64,000 nucleotides of DNA from Bacillus sp. FJAT-27916. Its GTDB lineage: Bacteria; Bacillota; Bacilli; Bacillales; Pradoshiaceae. Each line of letters begins with the position of its first letter. Within the stretch, counting starts at the first letter, position 1. The translations under genes and the position numbers were made by a program. The DNA lies in contig NZ_LFZV01000001.1 in assembly GCF_001183965.1 (NCBI RefSeq), positions 1,652,646 to 1,716,645 on the forward strand, read 5' to 3'. Below the pieces are notes generated by a model, which was not told the origin of the DNA, did no database searches, and worked only from the letters and a program-made list of their open reading frames with translations. Of this stretch, positions 43,027-52,500 are shown piece by piece.

Positions 43027-44915
43027 AAGTACTAAAAGGAATAGGCTTAAAAAAGGAATATGGCGATAAGGTGCTATTCGACCAAATCGAATTCTCTATT
43101 AGTGAGAATGAAAAAATTGGATTAATTGGACTAAATGGAACCGGTAAATCATCTTTAATGAAAATAATTGCAGGTGTGGAAGAGGCAGACGGCGGCAGCA
43201 TTGATAAACCGAAGGACTACCGAATTTCCTTCCTTGGCCAAACCTTTGAGGTGGATGAGGAGGAGAGGGTTCTATCCTTTATCTACCGTAATGACTCACC
43301 CGTATTCCGTGTGGTAAAAGAATACGAGGAACTGCTCGAAGATATGAAGCTTGCTCCCGATAATCAAGCCTTGCTCGATAAAATGTTCAGCCTTCAAGCC
43401 AAAATGGATGCTGAGGGCGGCTGGGAAGTACACTCCAATGCTCAGATTATGCTCAATAAGCTTGGAATTACAGACATGAATGCAAAGATGGGGCATTTAT
43501 CTGGCGGTCAGAAGAAAAGATGTGCTTTGGCAAAGGCTCTAATGGAAAAAGCAGATCTTCTCATTCTAGATGAGCCGACGAACCATCTGGATTATGAGAG
43601 CATTGCTTGGCTGCAGGAATATTTACAAAACTATCAAGGCTCCGTTCTCTTCGTGACCCATGACAGATATTTCTTGGATGCTGTAACCAAGAAGATTTGG
43701 GAGCTTGATAGGGGAATGCTTAATGCCTATGATGGGAACTATGAGAAGTTCATGGAGATTAAATCCATTCGTGACGAGGTGGAGGCACGGGCTGCTCATA
43801 AGCTCTCTAGACTATACGCGGCTGAGCTTGCCTGGATGAGAAAGGGTGCAAAGGCACGGACAACAAAGCAGAAGGCAAGAATCCAGCGTTTCGAAAGCCT
43901 GCAGGAGAAAACAAACCAAACAACGAGCACAGAGGACCTCAGCTTGGACGTCTCCTCATCAAGACTGGGCAAGAAGGTACTTGAGCTGAAAGATGTACGG
44001 AAGTCGTTTGGAGACAAGGTTCTCTTTAAGCCGTTTTCCGTCATCCTGCAAAAAGGGGACCGAATCGGTATTATCGGATCTAATGGGAGCGGGAAGACAA
44101 CCATGCTGAAGATGCTGGCTGGAGAAATTCCTGTTGGCGGCGGAGAGATTGACCGTGGTGCAACCGTGAATATCGGTTATTACACACAGGAAAATGAAGA
44201 TTTGCCTTTGAACAAGCGCATGATTGAATACATCCGTGAAACAGCTGAAGCGATCACGCTCGCAAATGGAGAGCGGGTATCAGCCGCACAAATGCTTGAG
44301 CGCTTTCTGTTTGAACCATACACTCATGGGACGATCATTGGGAAATTGTCCGGCGGGGAAAGAAGGCGCCTTTATTTGCTTAAGATTTTGATGGCCTCTC
44401 CGAATGTCCTATTGCTCGATGAGCCTACCAATGACTTGGATATCCAGACATTGACGGTGTTAGAAGAATACCTGCAGCATTTTCCTGGTGTTGTCGTGAC
44501 CGTGTCACATGACCGCTATTTCCTTGATAAAACATGTACAAAGCTGTGGATATTTGATGGACAGGGAGAGATTAATGAATATCTTGGCCAGGCTACCGAT
44601 TATTTCGAATGGCGTCAATCACTGGAGAGAGAGACGGTTCCCGAACAGAAAAACCCTGCTCCTAAACCTGCTCGAAAAGATGAGACAAAGCAGAAAAAAC
44701 GCCTTTCCTATCATGAAATGCGGGAATGGGAAGGGATTGAAGATAAAATTGCCGGCGTAGAAGAAAGATTGGAAACAATCGCAGAAGAACTAGCGAATAC
44801 AGGAAGTGATTTTGAGCTGGCCGCGAAGCTAACGGAGGAAGAGAACAGCTTGAACGAAGAGCTTGAACACTTGATTGAGCGCTGGACCTATTTATCCGAG
44901 AAGCAGGAAGGTTAA
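43023..44915 (+). CDS. ABC-F ribosome-associated ATPase, YfmR/Uup-like
   Basis: A 630-residue soluble protein with two ABC ATPase domains and no membrane part. Walker A: GLNGTGKSS and GSNGSGKTT; signatures LSGGQKKR and LSGGERRR; Walker B with LILDEPTNHLD and LLLDEPTNDLD. Between them lies the P-site tRNA-interaction motif linker (AELAWMRKGAKARTTKQKAR), and the C-terminus is a Lys-rich then coiled-coil region (about 545-630) as in Uup/YfmR. YfmR relieves ribosome stalls, overlapping with EF-P; I infer the same. The start at 43023 overlaps the ypgQ stop (ATGA). This gene is not at this place in B. subtilis. Confidence 0.92.
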   Translation: MKVLKGIGLKKEYGDKVLFDQIEFSISENEKIGLIGLNGTGKSSLMKIIAGVEEADGGSIDKPKDYRISFLGQTFEVDEEERVLSFIYRNDSPVFRVVKEYEELLEDMKLAPDNQALLDKMFSLQAKMDAEGGWEVHSNAQIMLNKLGITDMNAKMGHLSGGQKKRCALAKALMEKADLLILDEPTNHLDYESIAWLQEYLQNYQGSVLFVTHDRYFLDAVTKKIWELDRGMLNAYDGNYEKFMEIKSIRDEVEARAAHKLSRLYAAELAWMRKGAKARTTKQKARIQRFESLQEKTNQTTSTEDLSLDVSSSRLGKKVLELKDVRKSFGDKVLFKPFSVILQKGDRIGIIGSNGSGKTTMLKMLAGEIPVGGGEIDRGATVNIGYYTQENEDLPLNKRMIEYIRETAEAITLANGERVSAAQMLERFLFEPYTHGTIIGKLSGGERRRLYLLKILMASPNVLLLDEPTNDLDIQTLTVLEEYLQHFPGVVVTVSHDRYFLDKTCTKLWIFDGQGEINEYLGQATDYFEWRQSLERETVPEQKNPAPKPARKDETKQKKRLSYHEMREWEGIEDKIAGVEERLETIAEELANTGSDFELAAKLTEEENSLNEELEHLIERWTYLSEKQEG

Positions 44916-44946
44916 AATCATACGAATGTAAATATTTTGTCAAATA

Positions 44947-44955
44947 TGCTACAAT
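44947..44955 (+). promoter_or_regulatory. extended -10 promoter candidate for ypgR
   Basis: TGCTACAAT, 20 bases before the AGGGGGA ribosome site; no clear -35. Confidence 0.45.
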
Positions 44956-44988
44956 CCCCCTAGAGTTAAGTGGTCAGGGGGATTTTTT

Positions 44989-46125
44989 ATGATGAAAATA
45001 ATATCAATTGAACCAACACCAAGCCCAAATACAATGAAGGTCATCTTAAATGAAGAACTGCCAATGGGCAAAAGCACTAATTACAAAAAAGAGATGGCTG
45101 AAACCGCTCCGCCATTCATTAAAGAAATCCTTCAAATTGAAGGAGTAAAAGGCGTTTATCATGTTGCTGATTTCCTCGCCGTAGAAAGAAATGCCAAATA
45201 TGATTGGCCGGCATTATTGATGCAGGTTCAGAGCATCTTTGGTGATGGTGAGCAGCAAAATGGATTGAACTCACTTGCCTCAGGACAAGGATTTGGCGAG
45301 GTGAAAGTTCAAATTCAAGTATTTAAGGGAATCCCTATACAAATCAAGGCAAACAGCGACCTCGAGGAAAAGAGATGGTCCATGCCGGATGAATTCCTGC
45401 ATGCATTCAAGCAAGCCCAATTTGCAGCAGATAATGCCGTATTAATCAGGAAATGGAGTGATTATGGCAGCAGATACGGCAATTTAGATCAAATCGGCCA
45501 AGAAGTCATGGATGAATTGCTTGCAACGTATCCGGCAGAACGTCTGAATCAGCTTGTCGAAGATGCGAAGAATTCCAAGAATGATAGTATAGAAATCAGG
45601 AGAGTCCAACGAAAGAAGCTGACAGAAGAGGACTTAAACCATCCAGATTGGCGGGAGCGCTTTAAGGCCCTCGACCTTATGGAGGACCCTACCTTGGAAG
45701 ATATTCCGCTGCTCGACAAAGCACTTGCAGATGAGAAAGCTTCCATCAGACGGCTTGCAGTTGTCTATTTAGGTATGATAGAAGATGTAAAGGTGCTGCC
45801 ATACCTGTATAAAGGATTAAAGGATAAGAGTGTTACAGTCAGAAGAACGGCTGGTGATTGTCTCTCAGATCTTGGCTTTAAAGAAGCAATTCCTGCCCAA
45901 ATGGAAGCATTAAAGGACCCTAGTAAACTTGTACGCTGGAGAGCGGCAATGTATCTATATGAAGTAGGAGATGAATCCGCGCTGCCAGCCTTGCGTCAAG
46001 CAGAGAATGATGAAGAATTCGAGGTTGCTCTGCAGGTGAAGATGGCCATTGAGCGGATTGAAAAAGGGGAAGAAGCACTGGGCTCTGTCTGGAAACAAAT
46101 GACCGAGGCGCGTAAAGGCCAATAA
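44989..46125 (+). CDS. ypgR: YpgR: Nfu N-terminal-like domain plus HEAT repeats
   Basis: A 378-residue cytoplasmic protein. Residues 1-90 look like the Nfu/NifU N-terminal scaffold domain (IEPTPSPNTMKVILNE, then GVYHVADFLAVER), and residues about 215-370 are HEAT/PBS-lyase repeats (IRRLAVVYLGMIEDVKVLPY, VRRTAGDCLSDLGFKEAIPA). This is the YpgR family, sometimes called conserved virulence factor C. A role in iron-sulfur or stress biology is inferred only. AGGGGGA supports the ATG at 44989 or 44992. It lies before ilvD, an Fe-S enzyme, as in B. subtilis, though an SBF gene intervenes here. Confidence 0.9.
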   Translation: MMKIISIEPTPSPNTMKVILNEELPMGKSTNYKKEMAETAPPFIKEILQIEGVKGVYHVADFLAVERNAKYDWPALLMQVQSIFGDGEQQNGLNSLASGQGFGEVKVQIQVFKGIPIQIKANSDLEEKRWSMPDEFLHAFKQAQFAADNAVLIRKWSDYGSRYGNLDQIGQEVMDELLATYPAERLNQLVEDAKNSKNDSIEIRRVQRKKLTEEDLNHPDWRERFKALDLMEDPTLEDIPLLDKALADEKASIRRLAVVYLGMIEDVKVLPYLYKGLKDKSVTVRRTAGDCLSDLGFKEAIPAQMEALKDPSKLVRWRAAMYLYEVGDESALPALRQAENDEEFEVALQVKMAIERIEKGEEALGSVWKQMTEARKGQ

Positions 46126-46137
46126 ACTAGAAATCTC

Positions 46138-46165
46138 GCTGCCGGGTATTGCCGGCAGCCTTTTT
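46138..46165 (+). terminator. intrinsic terminator after ypgR
   Basis: GCTGCCGG (46138-46145) pairs with CCGGCAGC (46152-46159), then T5. Confidence 0.88.
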
Positions 46166-46202
46166 CCGTTCATCCATCTAAACACAGCAAGGAGATGTAC
46201 AT

Positions 46203-47153
46203 ATGCTTCAATCGATTAATAGAATACTAAACTCCATCATGGCCTTCTTCATACCAGCCTGTCTGGTCATCGGCTTTTTTCTGACCGACCAGCTATTGTG
46301 GATGTCCGGATTAATCCCATGGGTCTTTGCCTTCATGACATTTTCAGGTAGCTTGAACTCCAGCTTTTCCTCCTTTAAAGGGATCGTCAAGCATCCAGGG
46401 CCCATCATCATTACGTTAGTCAGCTTACATATTATCATGCCCTTATTCGCCTACGGAGTAGGGCAGCTCTTTTACCCGGATGACCAATATACCGTGACCG
46501 GCATCGTTTTGGCTATGACCATTCCGGCAGGCATCACGAGCTTTGTCTGGGTTGTCATCTACCATGGAAACCGCACTCTAACATTGGCCATTATTTTAAT
46601 CAGCTCATTATTATCACCCTTCATCGTACCTTTTAATCTGGAGGTACTCGTCGGAGAGAGTGTCCATATTGACTCGCTGCAAATTATGAAAGGTCTCTTT
46701 TGGATGGTTGTTTTCCCATCACTAGCCGGTATGCTCTTCAACTCCTTTACGAAAAAAGAAGTCATCCTCCGCCTCGACGAGATCTTAACGCCCATAACCA
46801 AATTTGGACTCGGATTTGTCGTCATGCTAAACGGCGCAGTCATCGCACCTTATATCAAAGAAACCATCAGCGGAAGATTGCTTCTCGTCGGAATCACTGT
46901 ATTCGGGATTGCCTTATCAGGCTATGTTCTCTCCTATGTTGTCGCCAAAATAACCGGCCAGAACAAGGAATCAATCGTCTCCATGACCTTCTCAGGAGGG
47001 ATGCGTAATATCAGCGCTGGAGCTGTCCTTGCAACCACTTACTTCCCGCCATCCGCCGCTGTACCAGTTGTACTCGGCATGCTCTTTCAGCAGCTAAGCG
47101 CAACCTTGTTTGGGAAAATATTAAATAAAAGACTGCATTTATTGGGTGAATGA
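46203..47153 (+). CDS. Bile acid:sodium symporter (SBF) family transporter
   Basis: A 316-residue membrane protein with about ten hydrophobic helices. Family features: helix IV region AMTIPAGITSFVW and helix IX region FSGGMRNISAGAV, which form the crossover substrate/sodium site. Substrates in bacteria range from bile acids to small organic anions such as pantoate; it cannot be fixed here. AAGGAGATG precedes the ATG. It is inserted between ypgR and ilvD; codon choice (many C-ending codons such as ATC and ACC) looks somewhat different from neighbours, which may indicate separate ancestry. Confidence 0.88.
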   Translation: MLQSINRILNSIMAFFIPACLVIGFFLTDQLLWMSGLIPWVFAFMTFSGSLNSSFSSFKGIVKHPGPIIITLVSLHIIMPLFAYGVGQLFYPDDQYTVTGIVLAMTIPAGITSFVWVVIYHGNRTLTLAIILISSLLSPFIVPFNLEVLVGESVHIDSLQIMKGLFWMVVFPSLAGMLFNSFTKKEVILRLDEILTPITKFGLGFVVMLNGAVIAPYIKETISGRLLLVGITVFGIALSGYVLSYVVAKITGQNKESIVSMTFSGGMRNISAGAVLATTYFPPSAAVPVVLGMLFQQLSATLFGKILNKRLHLLGE

Positions 47154-47162
47154 GGATGAATG

Positions 47163-47190
47163 AGAAACGCAGGGATGCCTGCGTTTCTTT
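47163..47190 (+). terminator. intrinsic terminator after the SBF gene
   Basis: GAAACGCAGG (47163-47172) pairs with CCTGCGTTTC (47178-47187), T-rich after. Confidence 0.85.
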
Positions 47191-47336
47191 ATTATGTGGA
47201 GGTGTAGGGGGGGGAAGGGTGCGAGGAGTATGGGAAAAGCCAGGCAGTGTCCACCCTGTACCCATGCCTTATCTCCCTCGGGTAAAATGTAATTTCGTCC
47301 CTCACCTGCGAACTCTTTGCTAAATTGAAGAAATAG

Positions 47337-47365
47337 TTGAAATTTTTAGAAAAAAGTACTATATT
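47337..47365 (+). promoter_or_regulatory. sigma-A promoter of ilvD
   Basis: TTGAAA (47337-47342), 17-base spacer, TATATT (47360-47365). The inferred start is about 25 bases before the ilvD start codon. I see no T-box or CodY-type palindrome that I would trust. Confidence 0.7.
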
Positions 47366-47396
47366 GAATAGAAACTTACATATGGGGGCATGGGAG

Positions 47397-49112
47397 ATGG
47401 AGAAAGACTTGCGTGTAAAGAGTAAAGTGATCAGTGATGGCGGACCGACGAGAGTGCCTAACCGCGCAATGTTGAGAGCTGTTGGATTTAAAGATGAAGA
47501 TTTCAAAAAACCAATGATTGGTGTCGCTAGTACATGGAGTGAGGTGACGCCGTGTAATATTCATATTGATGAACTAGCCCGTTTAGCGAAGCAAGGGGCG
47601 GCAGAGGCAGGGGGAGCTCCGCTCATTTTCAATACGATTACGGTCTCGGATGGGATTTCCATGGGGACGGAAGGGATGCGTTATTCGCTGCCGAGCCGGG
47701 ATTTGATTGCTGATTCTATTGAGACGGTGGTTGAAGGGGAGAGCCTGGATGGCTTTGTCGCTATTGGCGGCTGCGATAAGAATATTCCTGGTTGCTTGAT
47801 TGCTCAGGCACGGATAAATCTGCCTTCTGTCTTCGTTTACGGCGGAACGATTGCTCCGGGAAAATTGAATGGCGGAGATATTGATGTTGTTTCTGCTTTT
47901 GAGGGCGTCGGCCAGCATAATGCGGGTAATTTAGATGACGAGAGTTTGTATAAGATTGAATGTCATGCTTGTCCTGGAGCTGGTTCTTGCGGTGGGATGT
48001 ACACGGCGAATACAATGGCGAGTGCAGCAGAGGCGCTTGGAATGAGCTTGCCGTATACTTCTTCGAATCCAGCTGTGTCTTCTGCTAAGAAGGAGGATTG
48101 CTTGAAGGCAGGACAAGCGGTTTATCGGCTATTAGAGCTTGGTATTACGCCAAAGGATATCTTAACGAAGAAAGCCTTTGAGAATGCGATTACGGTTGTT
48201 ATGGCGCTTGGCGGTTCGACGAATGCGACCCTTCATCTTATGGCCATTGCAACCACTGCTGGCGTGGATTTAACGCTTGATGATTTTAACCGCATTCAGA
48301 AGAAGGTTCCGCATATCGCAGACATGCGGCCGAGCGGTCGATATGTTATGCAGGATCTTTACGAGGCAGGCGGTGTTCCAGCTGTTATGAAGAGATTGCT
48401 TGAGGCCGGTCTTCTTCACGGAGATTGCTTAACCGTTACAGGGAAAACCATTGCCGAGAATCTGGCGGAAGTGGAGGATTTGAAGGAGGGGCAGAAGGTT
48501 ATTTATCCAATTGACCAACCCCTTAGAAAGGATGGCCCGCTTGTTGTATTGAAGGGGAACTTGGCGCCATCTGGTGCTGTAGCAAAGGTGAATGGCCTTA
48601 AGGTAACAAAAATGACTGGGCCGGCGAAGGTGTTTGATGACGAGCCGAGTGCAACAGAAGCTATATTAAAAGGTGAAATTAAGCCGGGTGATGTGCTTGT
48701 GATTCGATATGAAGGACCTAAGGGCGGCCCGGGTATGCCGGAAATGCTGTCCATTTCAGCTATTTTAGTCGGGAAGGGTCTAGGAGAATCGGTCGCATTG
48801 CTTACAGATGGTCGTTTTTCAGGCGGTTCTCACGGCCTTGTTATTGGTCATATTGCGCCAGAGGCGCAGGCTGGCGGTCCGATTGCATTCTTGCAGACAG
48901 GTGATCTTGTAAGCATTGATGCGGAGGAACAAATCATCAATATGCATGTTTCGGATGAGGAGATTGCCCTCCGCCGAGAGAACTGGATTGCTCCCCCGCT
49001 TCATCCAAATGGAACGCTTGGCAAGTATGCAAGGCTTGTTTCCTGCTCTTCTAAGGGAGCCGTGACAGATTTATTTGAAGGTGAAGCTGTACTGCATACG
49101 GTGAAGAGATAA
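47397..49112 (+). CDS. ilvD: Dihydroxy-acid dehydratase
   Basis: Fourth step of branched-chain amino acid synthesis: dehydrates 2,3-dihydroxy-isovalerate or -methylvalerate. The 571-residue enzyme has three conserved cysteines, C53 (TPCNIH), C126 ([10 protein letters not shown]) and C198 ([12 protein letters not shown]), placed as the ligands of the cluster in [2Fe-2S]-type members. The C-terminal signature GRFSGGSHG is present. The ATG at 47397 has GGGGGC 8 bases upstream; ATG 47382 is an alternative. Position ypgR-ilvD-yphP is as in B. subtilis. Confidence 0.96.
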   Translation: MEKDLRVKSKVISDGGPTRVPNRAMLRAVGFKDEDFKKPMIGVASTWSEVTPCNIHIDELARLAKQGAAEAGGAPLIFNTITVSDGISMGTEGMRYSLPSRDLIADSIETVVEGESLDGFVAIGGCDKNIPGCLIAQARINLPSVFVYGGTIAPGKLNGGDIDVVSAFEGVGQHNAGNLDDESLYKIECHACPGAGSCGGMYTANTMASAAEALGMSLPYTSSNPAVSSAKKEDCLKAGQAVYRLLELGITPKDILTKKAFENAITVVMALGGSTNATLHLMAIATTAGVDLTLDDFNRIQKKVPHIADMRPSGRYVMQDLYEAGGVPAVMKRLLEAGLLHGDCLTVTGKTIAENLAEVEDLKEGQKVIYPIDQPLRKDGPLVVLKGNLAPSGAVAKVNGLKVTKMTGPAKVFDDEPSATEAILKGEIKPGDVLVIRYEGPKGGPGMPEMLSISAILVGKGLGESVALLTDGRFSGGSHGLVIGHIAPEAQAGGPIAFLQTGDLVSIDAEEQIINMHVSDEEIALRRENWIAPPLHPNGTLGKYARLVSCSSKGAVTDLFEGEAVLHTVKR

Positions 49113-49203
49113 ACTGGGTGTGCCAATGGTTCTTCTATCCTTGCGCCAGCTCGTGTTCTGATGTATCCTAACAGGAGAACAGTAAGAATTTGGGGGTATG
49201 AAT

Positions 49204-49635
49204 ATGTCCATGGCATATGATGAATATATGAAACAAATGGTGAAGCCGATGCGTGCTGAGCTAACAGAAGCCGGCTTTAAAGAGCTGACAACTTCTGAGG
49301 AAGTAGATGCATTCATGGAGAATGCGGAAGGAACAACACTTGTTGTGATTAACTCTGTTTGCGGCTGCGCAGGCGGACTTGCAAGACCTGCTGCTGCTCA
49401 GGCGATTCAGGCAGAGGTGAAACCAGACCATCTTGTGACGGTTTTTGCCGGGCAGGATAAAGAAGCAACAGCTAAGATGCGGGAATACATTGCGGAAGTA
49501 CCGTCAAGTCCTTCTATGGCTCTCTTTAAGGGAAATGAAGTGGTTCACTTTATCCCAAGGCACGAGATTGAGGGCTTCACGCTTGAGGATGTCCGGGAAA
49601 ACCTGCTCGGTGCCTTTAACCAATACTGCAAATAA
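49204..49635 (+). CDS. brxA: Bacilliredoxin BrxA (YphP)
   Basis: Thiol-disulfide oxidoreductase that removes bacillithiol from S-bacillithiolated proteins. The 143-residue thioredoxin-fold protein has the unusual active site C53-G-C55 ([13 protein letters not shown]) and the cis-Pro-containing segment. [18 protein letters not shown] and [10 protein letters not shown] match B. subtilis YphP. The G-run at 49191-49195 is 8 bases before the ATG at 49204, which also begins MSMAY like its homologue; the ATG at 49198 is less well placed. Confidence 0.95.
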   Translation: MSMAYDEYMKQMVKPMRAELTEAGFKELTTSEEVDAFMENAEGTTLVVINSVCGCAGGLARPAAAQAIQAEVKPDHLVTVFAGQDKEATAKMREYIAEVPSSPSMALFKGNEVVHFIPRHEIEGFTLEDVRENLLGAFNQYCK

Positions 49636-49702
49636 GAATGGATGTGAGACTTTCCGGAACTGGGAAGTCTCTCTTTCGTTCGTTAAAAAAGGAGTAAGAA
49701 GC

Positions 49703-50479
49703 TTGTTTGTTACAACGATTGAGAGAACGAATGAACAACTGAATGATAAGGCTATGAAGTCAGCCGAGCAGCTAGGGCTTCTCTATGTGGAAAGAAAGAA
49801 GCGGACAATCAAGCAGCTTCAGGCTGATCTCCAAATGCCATGTATTGTGGTGGGGAAGGCTCGTACGGAATTGTATGACCTCGGCAGCGATAAGCCTTTA
49901 TTCTTTCACCCGAATATGGCTGCCATTCGTATGAAGCGGATTGAAAGGGGAGAGATGGATCCATTCATCGACATGACTGGTCTTCATGAAGGAATGTCTA
50001 TTCTTGACTGTACAATGGGGATGGCGGCGGATAGCTGGGTGGCTGCCTATGTTGTAGGAAGCTCGGGAATGGTAACTGGCTTAGAGGTTAACCCCTATAT
50101 TCATTTCATCATGAATGAAGGCAGAAAACATTATGAAGACAGTCATTCACCTTATGGAGATGCTCTGAAAAGAATCAGGATGATTCGAGCTGATTATAAT
50201 GATTATCTGCGAGAGGCAGAGGATAATACCTATGATGTGGTCTATCTCGATCCTATGTTTACGGAAACGGTTGAGGAAAGCATGGGTATGTTTGGGCTTA
50301 AAGGATTTGCTTCCTATGATGATGTAACGAGTGAAGCAATTGAGAATGCAAAGCGAGTTGCAAGGAAACGAGTTGTTCTAAAGGATCATTTTAGGAGCGG
50401 CCGTTTTGAGAAATACGGTTTCACTATACAGAAAAGAAAGTCTGCAAAATTTCATTTTGGTGTGATAGAATTAATTTAA
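49703..50479 (+). CDS. ypiP: YpiP, class I SAM-dependent methyltransferase
   Basis: A 258-residue RsmJ-like methyltransferase, with SAM motif I around ILDCTMGMAADSWVAA and the catalytic-type YDVVYLDPMF (DPMF variant of DPPF/Y), so it probably methylates a guanine or adenine N in rRNA; target unproven. The frame is open back to 49445 inside brxA, but AAAAGGAG (49686-49693) sits 9 bases before TTG 49703, and the protein from there starts FVTTIERTN as in B. subtilis YpiP. Confidence 0.9.
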   Translation: MFVTTIERTNEQLNDKAMKSAEQLGLLYVERKKRTIKQLQADLQMPCIVVGKARTELYDLGSDKPLFFHPNMAAIRMKRIERGEMDPFIDMTGLHEGMSILDCTMGMAADSWVAAYVVGSSGMVTGLEVNPYIHFIMNEGRKHYEDSHSPYGDALKRIRMIRADYNDYLREAEDNTYDVVYLDPMFTETVEESMGMFGLKGFASYDDVTSEAIENAKRVARKRVVLKDHFRSGRFEKYGFTIQKRKSAKFHFGVIELI

Positions 50480-50538
50480 TAGTTCTTTATTTTTGGACAA
50501 ATCATTTCAATAAAGCCATATAGCAGGCAGGTGAATCG

Positions 50539-51132
50539 ATGAAGAATTGGTCCAGGTTTTTGAAAAAGACATTGGTCGTTGGTCTTTCGGTCTTAAGCTT
50601 CGGGGTAATCACTCCTTCCCAGTATCAGGATTGGTATGAGGGAACAAGCACCAAGGATGTCAAGGACAAGCCGTATGCCATAACAGATGTCGCACAGACA
50701 TTTGATGCGGCAGAAACGGTCGACCCGCAAGGTGAATTTCTTTCTTTTATGGTAAGCCAAGCAGAATCACAATCGATTGAAAAGTTTGGTCCGCGGATTG
50801 CTCCGGTAATCCAAGATGAATTCTATTCTGCCGTGCTGCCGGGCATGCAGACAGCACTTGAAGAATTCTCCGCTGAATATCCGAATGAACGTCTTTCGGA
50901 TATCGTGGTTTCGGAAAAGCCGGCAGGTGGTTTGGGTGAGAAAATCTTCCATTTGTATGACGGTGAAACAAAAAAAGACCTGATTCGTTTCCATGTAAGG
51001 CGCGAAAACCCTCCTGGGGAAGGTCATTGGTTCGAATTTCACTACCATACATATAAGGATGATTTCACCAATCATCATTCGATTGCACGAATTTATTGGA
51101 GCCAAAATACCCCGCCAAAATGGCTGAGCTGA
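50539..51132 (+). CDS. ypjP: YpjP-like exported/membrane-anchored protein
   Basis: A 197-residue protein with an N-terminal hydrophobic signal or anchor (LKKTLVVGLSVLSFGVI, residues 8-24) and a soluble domain with conserved aromatic-rich end (GHWFEFHYHTYKDDF, IYWSQNTPPKW). It matches the YpjP family and its position between ypiP and thyA. Function is unknown. GCAGGCAGGTG precedes the ATG. Confidence 0.88.
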   Translation: MKNWSRFLKKTLVVGLSVLSFGVITPSQYQDWYEGTSTKDVKDKPYAITDVAQTFDAAETVDPQGEFLSFMVSQAESQSIEKFGPRIAPVIQDEFYSAVLPGMQTALEEFSAEYPNERLSDIVVSEKPAGGLGEKIFHLYDGETKKDLIRFHVRRENPPGEGHWFEFHYHTYKDDFTNHHSIARIYWSQNTPPKWLS

Positions 51133-51164
51133 AAAATGTTTCTGCCATGGGGACTTTAGGGAAG

Positions 51165-51190
51165 AATACGTTGGAGACAACGTATTTTTC
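51165..51190 (+). terminator. intrinsic terminator after ypjP
   Basis: AATACGTTG (51165-51173) pairs with CAACGTATT (51178-51186), then T-rich sequence. Confidence 0.85.
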
Positions 51191-51229
51191 TTATTTTTAG
51201 TGTAAAGAAACAGGAGATGACATACATCA

Positions 51230-51994
51230 ATGAATGACTTTCTAATGCAATTGATTGACACATATGCTTCCTTCTTTGATTGGCAAATGTGGGTAAATGT
51301 TTTAACGGACCCAGTCAGCTGGGGCTTGATAGCCACATTGGTCGTGATGGAAGGATTACTTTCAGCTGATAATGCCCTAGTCCTTGCGGTCATGGTCAAG
51401 CACTTGCCGCATAAACAAAGGAAAAAAGCGTTATTTTATGGCTTGCTCGGCGCTTACTTTTTCCGCTTTCTCGCTATCGGGATTGGCGTCTATCTCATCA
51501 AGATAGAGTGGGTGAAAGCCCTTGGTGCCGCCTACCTTGCTTGGCTTGCCTTTGATCATTTCTTCCGTAAGCCTAAGAATGAGGGAGAAGAGCTGGAGGT
51601 TAACAAGAAAGGACTTTTTATTCGGCTTTTTGGACCGTTTTGGGGAACAGTCGTTTCGGTTGAACTAATGGATATAGCCTTCTCCGTTGACAGCATACTC
51701 GCGGCATTCGGTGTGAGCCAAAAGGTATGGATTTTATTTGTTGGAGGTATTCTTGGCGTCTTGATGATGCGGGGGGTAGCTGGTGTATTCTTGAGACTGA
51801 TTACGAAGATACCGGAATTGGAAAGTGCGGCTTTCGTGCTGATTGCCGTCATTTCCCTAAAGATGCTTTTATCCATCTTTGAAATCCATATTGGACACGG
51901 CTTATTCTTTGCTATCTTAGCTGTTATCTTCGGCGGAGCGATTGGGCTTCATTATTACCGGAAGAAACACCATCAAGAAAGAGCCCATTCTTAA
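51230..51994 (+). CDS. TerC/Alx family membrane protein (manganese exporter-like, YkoY/YceF type)
   Basis: A 254-residue protein with about seven membrane helices. The conserved acidic residues of the family are visible in SADNALVLAVMVKHLP (helix I) and MDIAFSVDSILAAFGVS (helix IV). B. subtilis relatives YceF and YkoY export Mn to secreted metalloenzymes. The 97-base leader has no yybP-ykoY-type Mn riboswitch, so control is different. An AGGAG site lies rather far (about 12 bases) from the ATG. Confidence 0.9.
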   Translation: MNDFLMQLIDTYASFFDWQMWVNVLTDPVSWGLIATLVVMEGLLSADNALVLAVMVKHLPHKQRKKALFYGLLGAYFFRFLAIGIGVYLIKIEWVKALGAAYLAWLAFDHFFRKPKNEGEELEVNKKGLFIRLFGPFWGTVVSVELMDIAFSVDSILAAFGVSQKVWILFVGGILGVLMMRGVAGVFLRLITKIPELESAAFVLIAVISLKMLLSIFEIHIGHGLFFAILAVIFGGAIGLHYYRKKHHQERAHS

Positions 51995-52001
51995 AAAAGA
52001 T

Positions 52002-52047
52002 AAGCGGCAAGGAGCTTGAGCATACAGCTTTCTCGCCGCTTGTTTTA
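52002..52047. terminator. hairpin between terC-like gene and the convergent GIY-YIG gene
   Basis: AAGCGGC (52002-52008) pairs with GCCGCTT (52035-52041), with inner AGCT pairing and TGTTTTATTT after it. Confidence 0.7.
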
Positions 52048-52470
52048 TTTATAGTTGAAACTCTTGATATATTCATCTGTCAAAGGAAGCGCAGGTGTCC
52101 CTAAATAAATGAAATGGGACGGACATTTACAGTCCGAGGAACCCATCCGCGGCACGAGAATTTTTCCCTTGGCAATGAATTTACCAGCAAGTTCACATTC
52201 TGATAAAGAATCATCATATGTTATAATCTTTAAGATTGTTCCATATGGACGGATATAATCCATATGCCAGCGTTTCTTCTTCTCTATACATATATGGCGC
52301 TCAATCCGTTTCTTTAGATTACGCTTGGCGCTGCCGACATATACATAGACACCCCTTTGGAAGGAATAGGTGCCTAGTTTGCCTATTTCAACCTCGCATT
52401 CCTTTTCGATTAATAGAAAGATAGCATAGTAGAGATGGTGCGCAGGCGGTGTTTGAAATTCTTGTATCAT
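52045..52470 (-). CDS. DUF123-type GIY-YIG nuclease-fold protein
   Basis: A 141-residue protein with the GIY-YIG core adapted as GVYVYVGSAKRNL, then RIERH and KRWHMDYIRP, and the C-terminal GSSDCKCPSHFIYL with Cys and His residues that may bind a metal. This is the DUF123 family, which in some archaea is fused to endonuclease III, hinting at DNA repair. Whether it cuts DNA is unproven. AGGAGCG is 10 bases before the ATG. Divergent from the metalloprotease gene with only 30 bp between starts. Confidence 0.85.
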   Translation of the reverse strand: MIQEFQTPPAHHLYYAIFLLIEKECEVEIGKLGTYSFQRGVYVYVGSAKRNLKKRIERHICIEKKKRWHMDYIRPYGTILKIITYDDSLSECELAGKFIAKGKILVPRMGSSDCKCPSHFIYLGTPALPLTDEYIKSFNYK

Positions 52471-52500
52471 AGTTCATTCGCTCCTAAGAAGGTGATTACG

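Noticed and set aside
47191-47336. G-rich run (GGGGGGGG near 47209) and odd sequence before ilvD, considered as a T-box or structured leader
   Set aside because: It lies upstream of the inferred promoter (47337-47365), so it would not be in the ilvD leader, and no T-box motif (AGGGTGGNACCGCG) is present.
49445-49702. N-terminal extension of ypiP into brxA
   Set aside because: Lies out of frame within brxA and precedes the ribosome site; homologues begin at the TTG at 49703.
51133-51229. Manganese (yybP-ykoY) riboswitch upstream of the TerC-like gene
   Set aside because: Relatives often have one, but this leader is mostly the ypjP terminator and lacks the aptamer's conserved loops.
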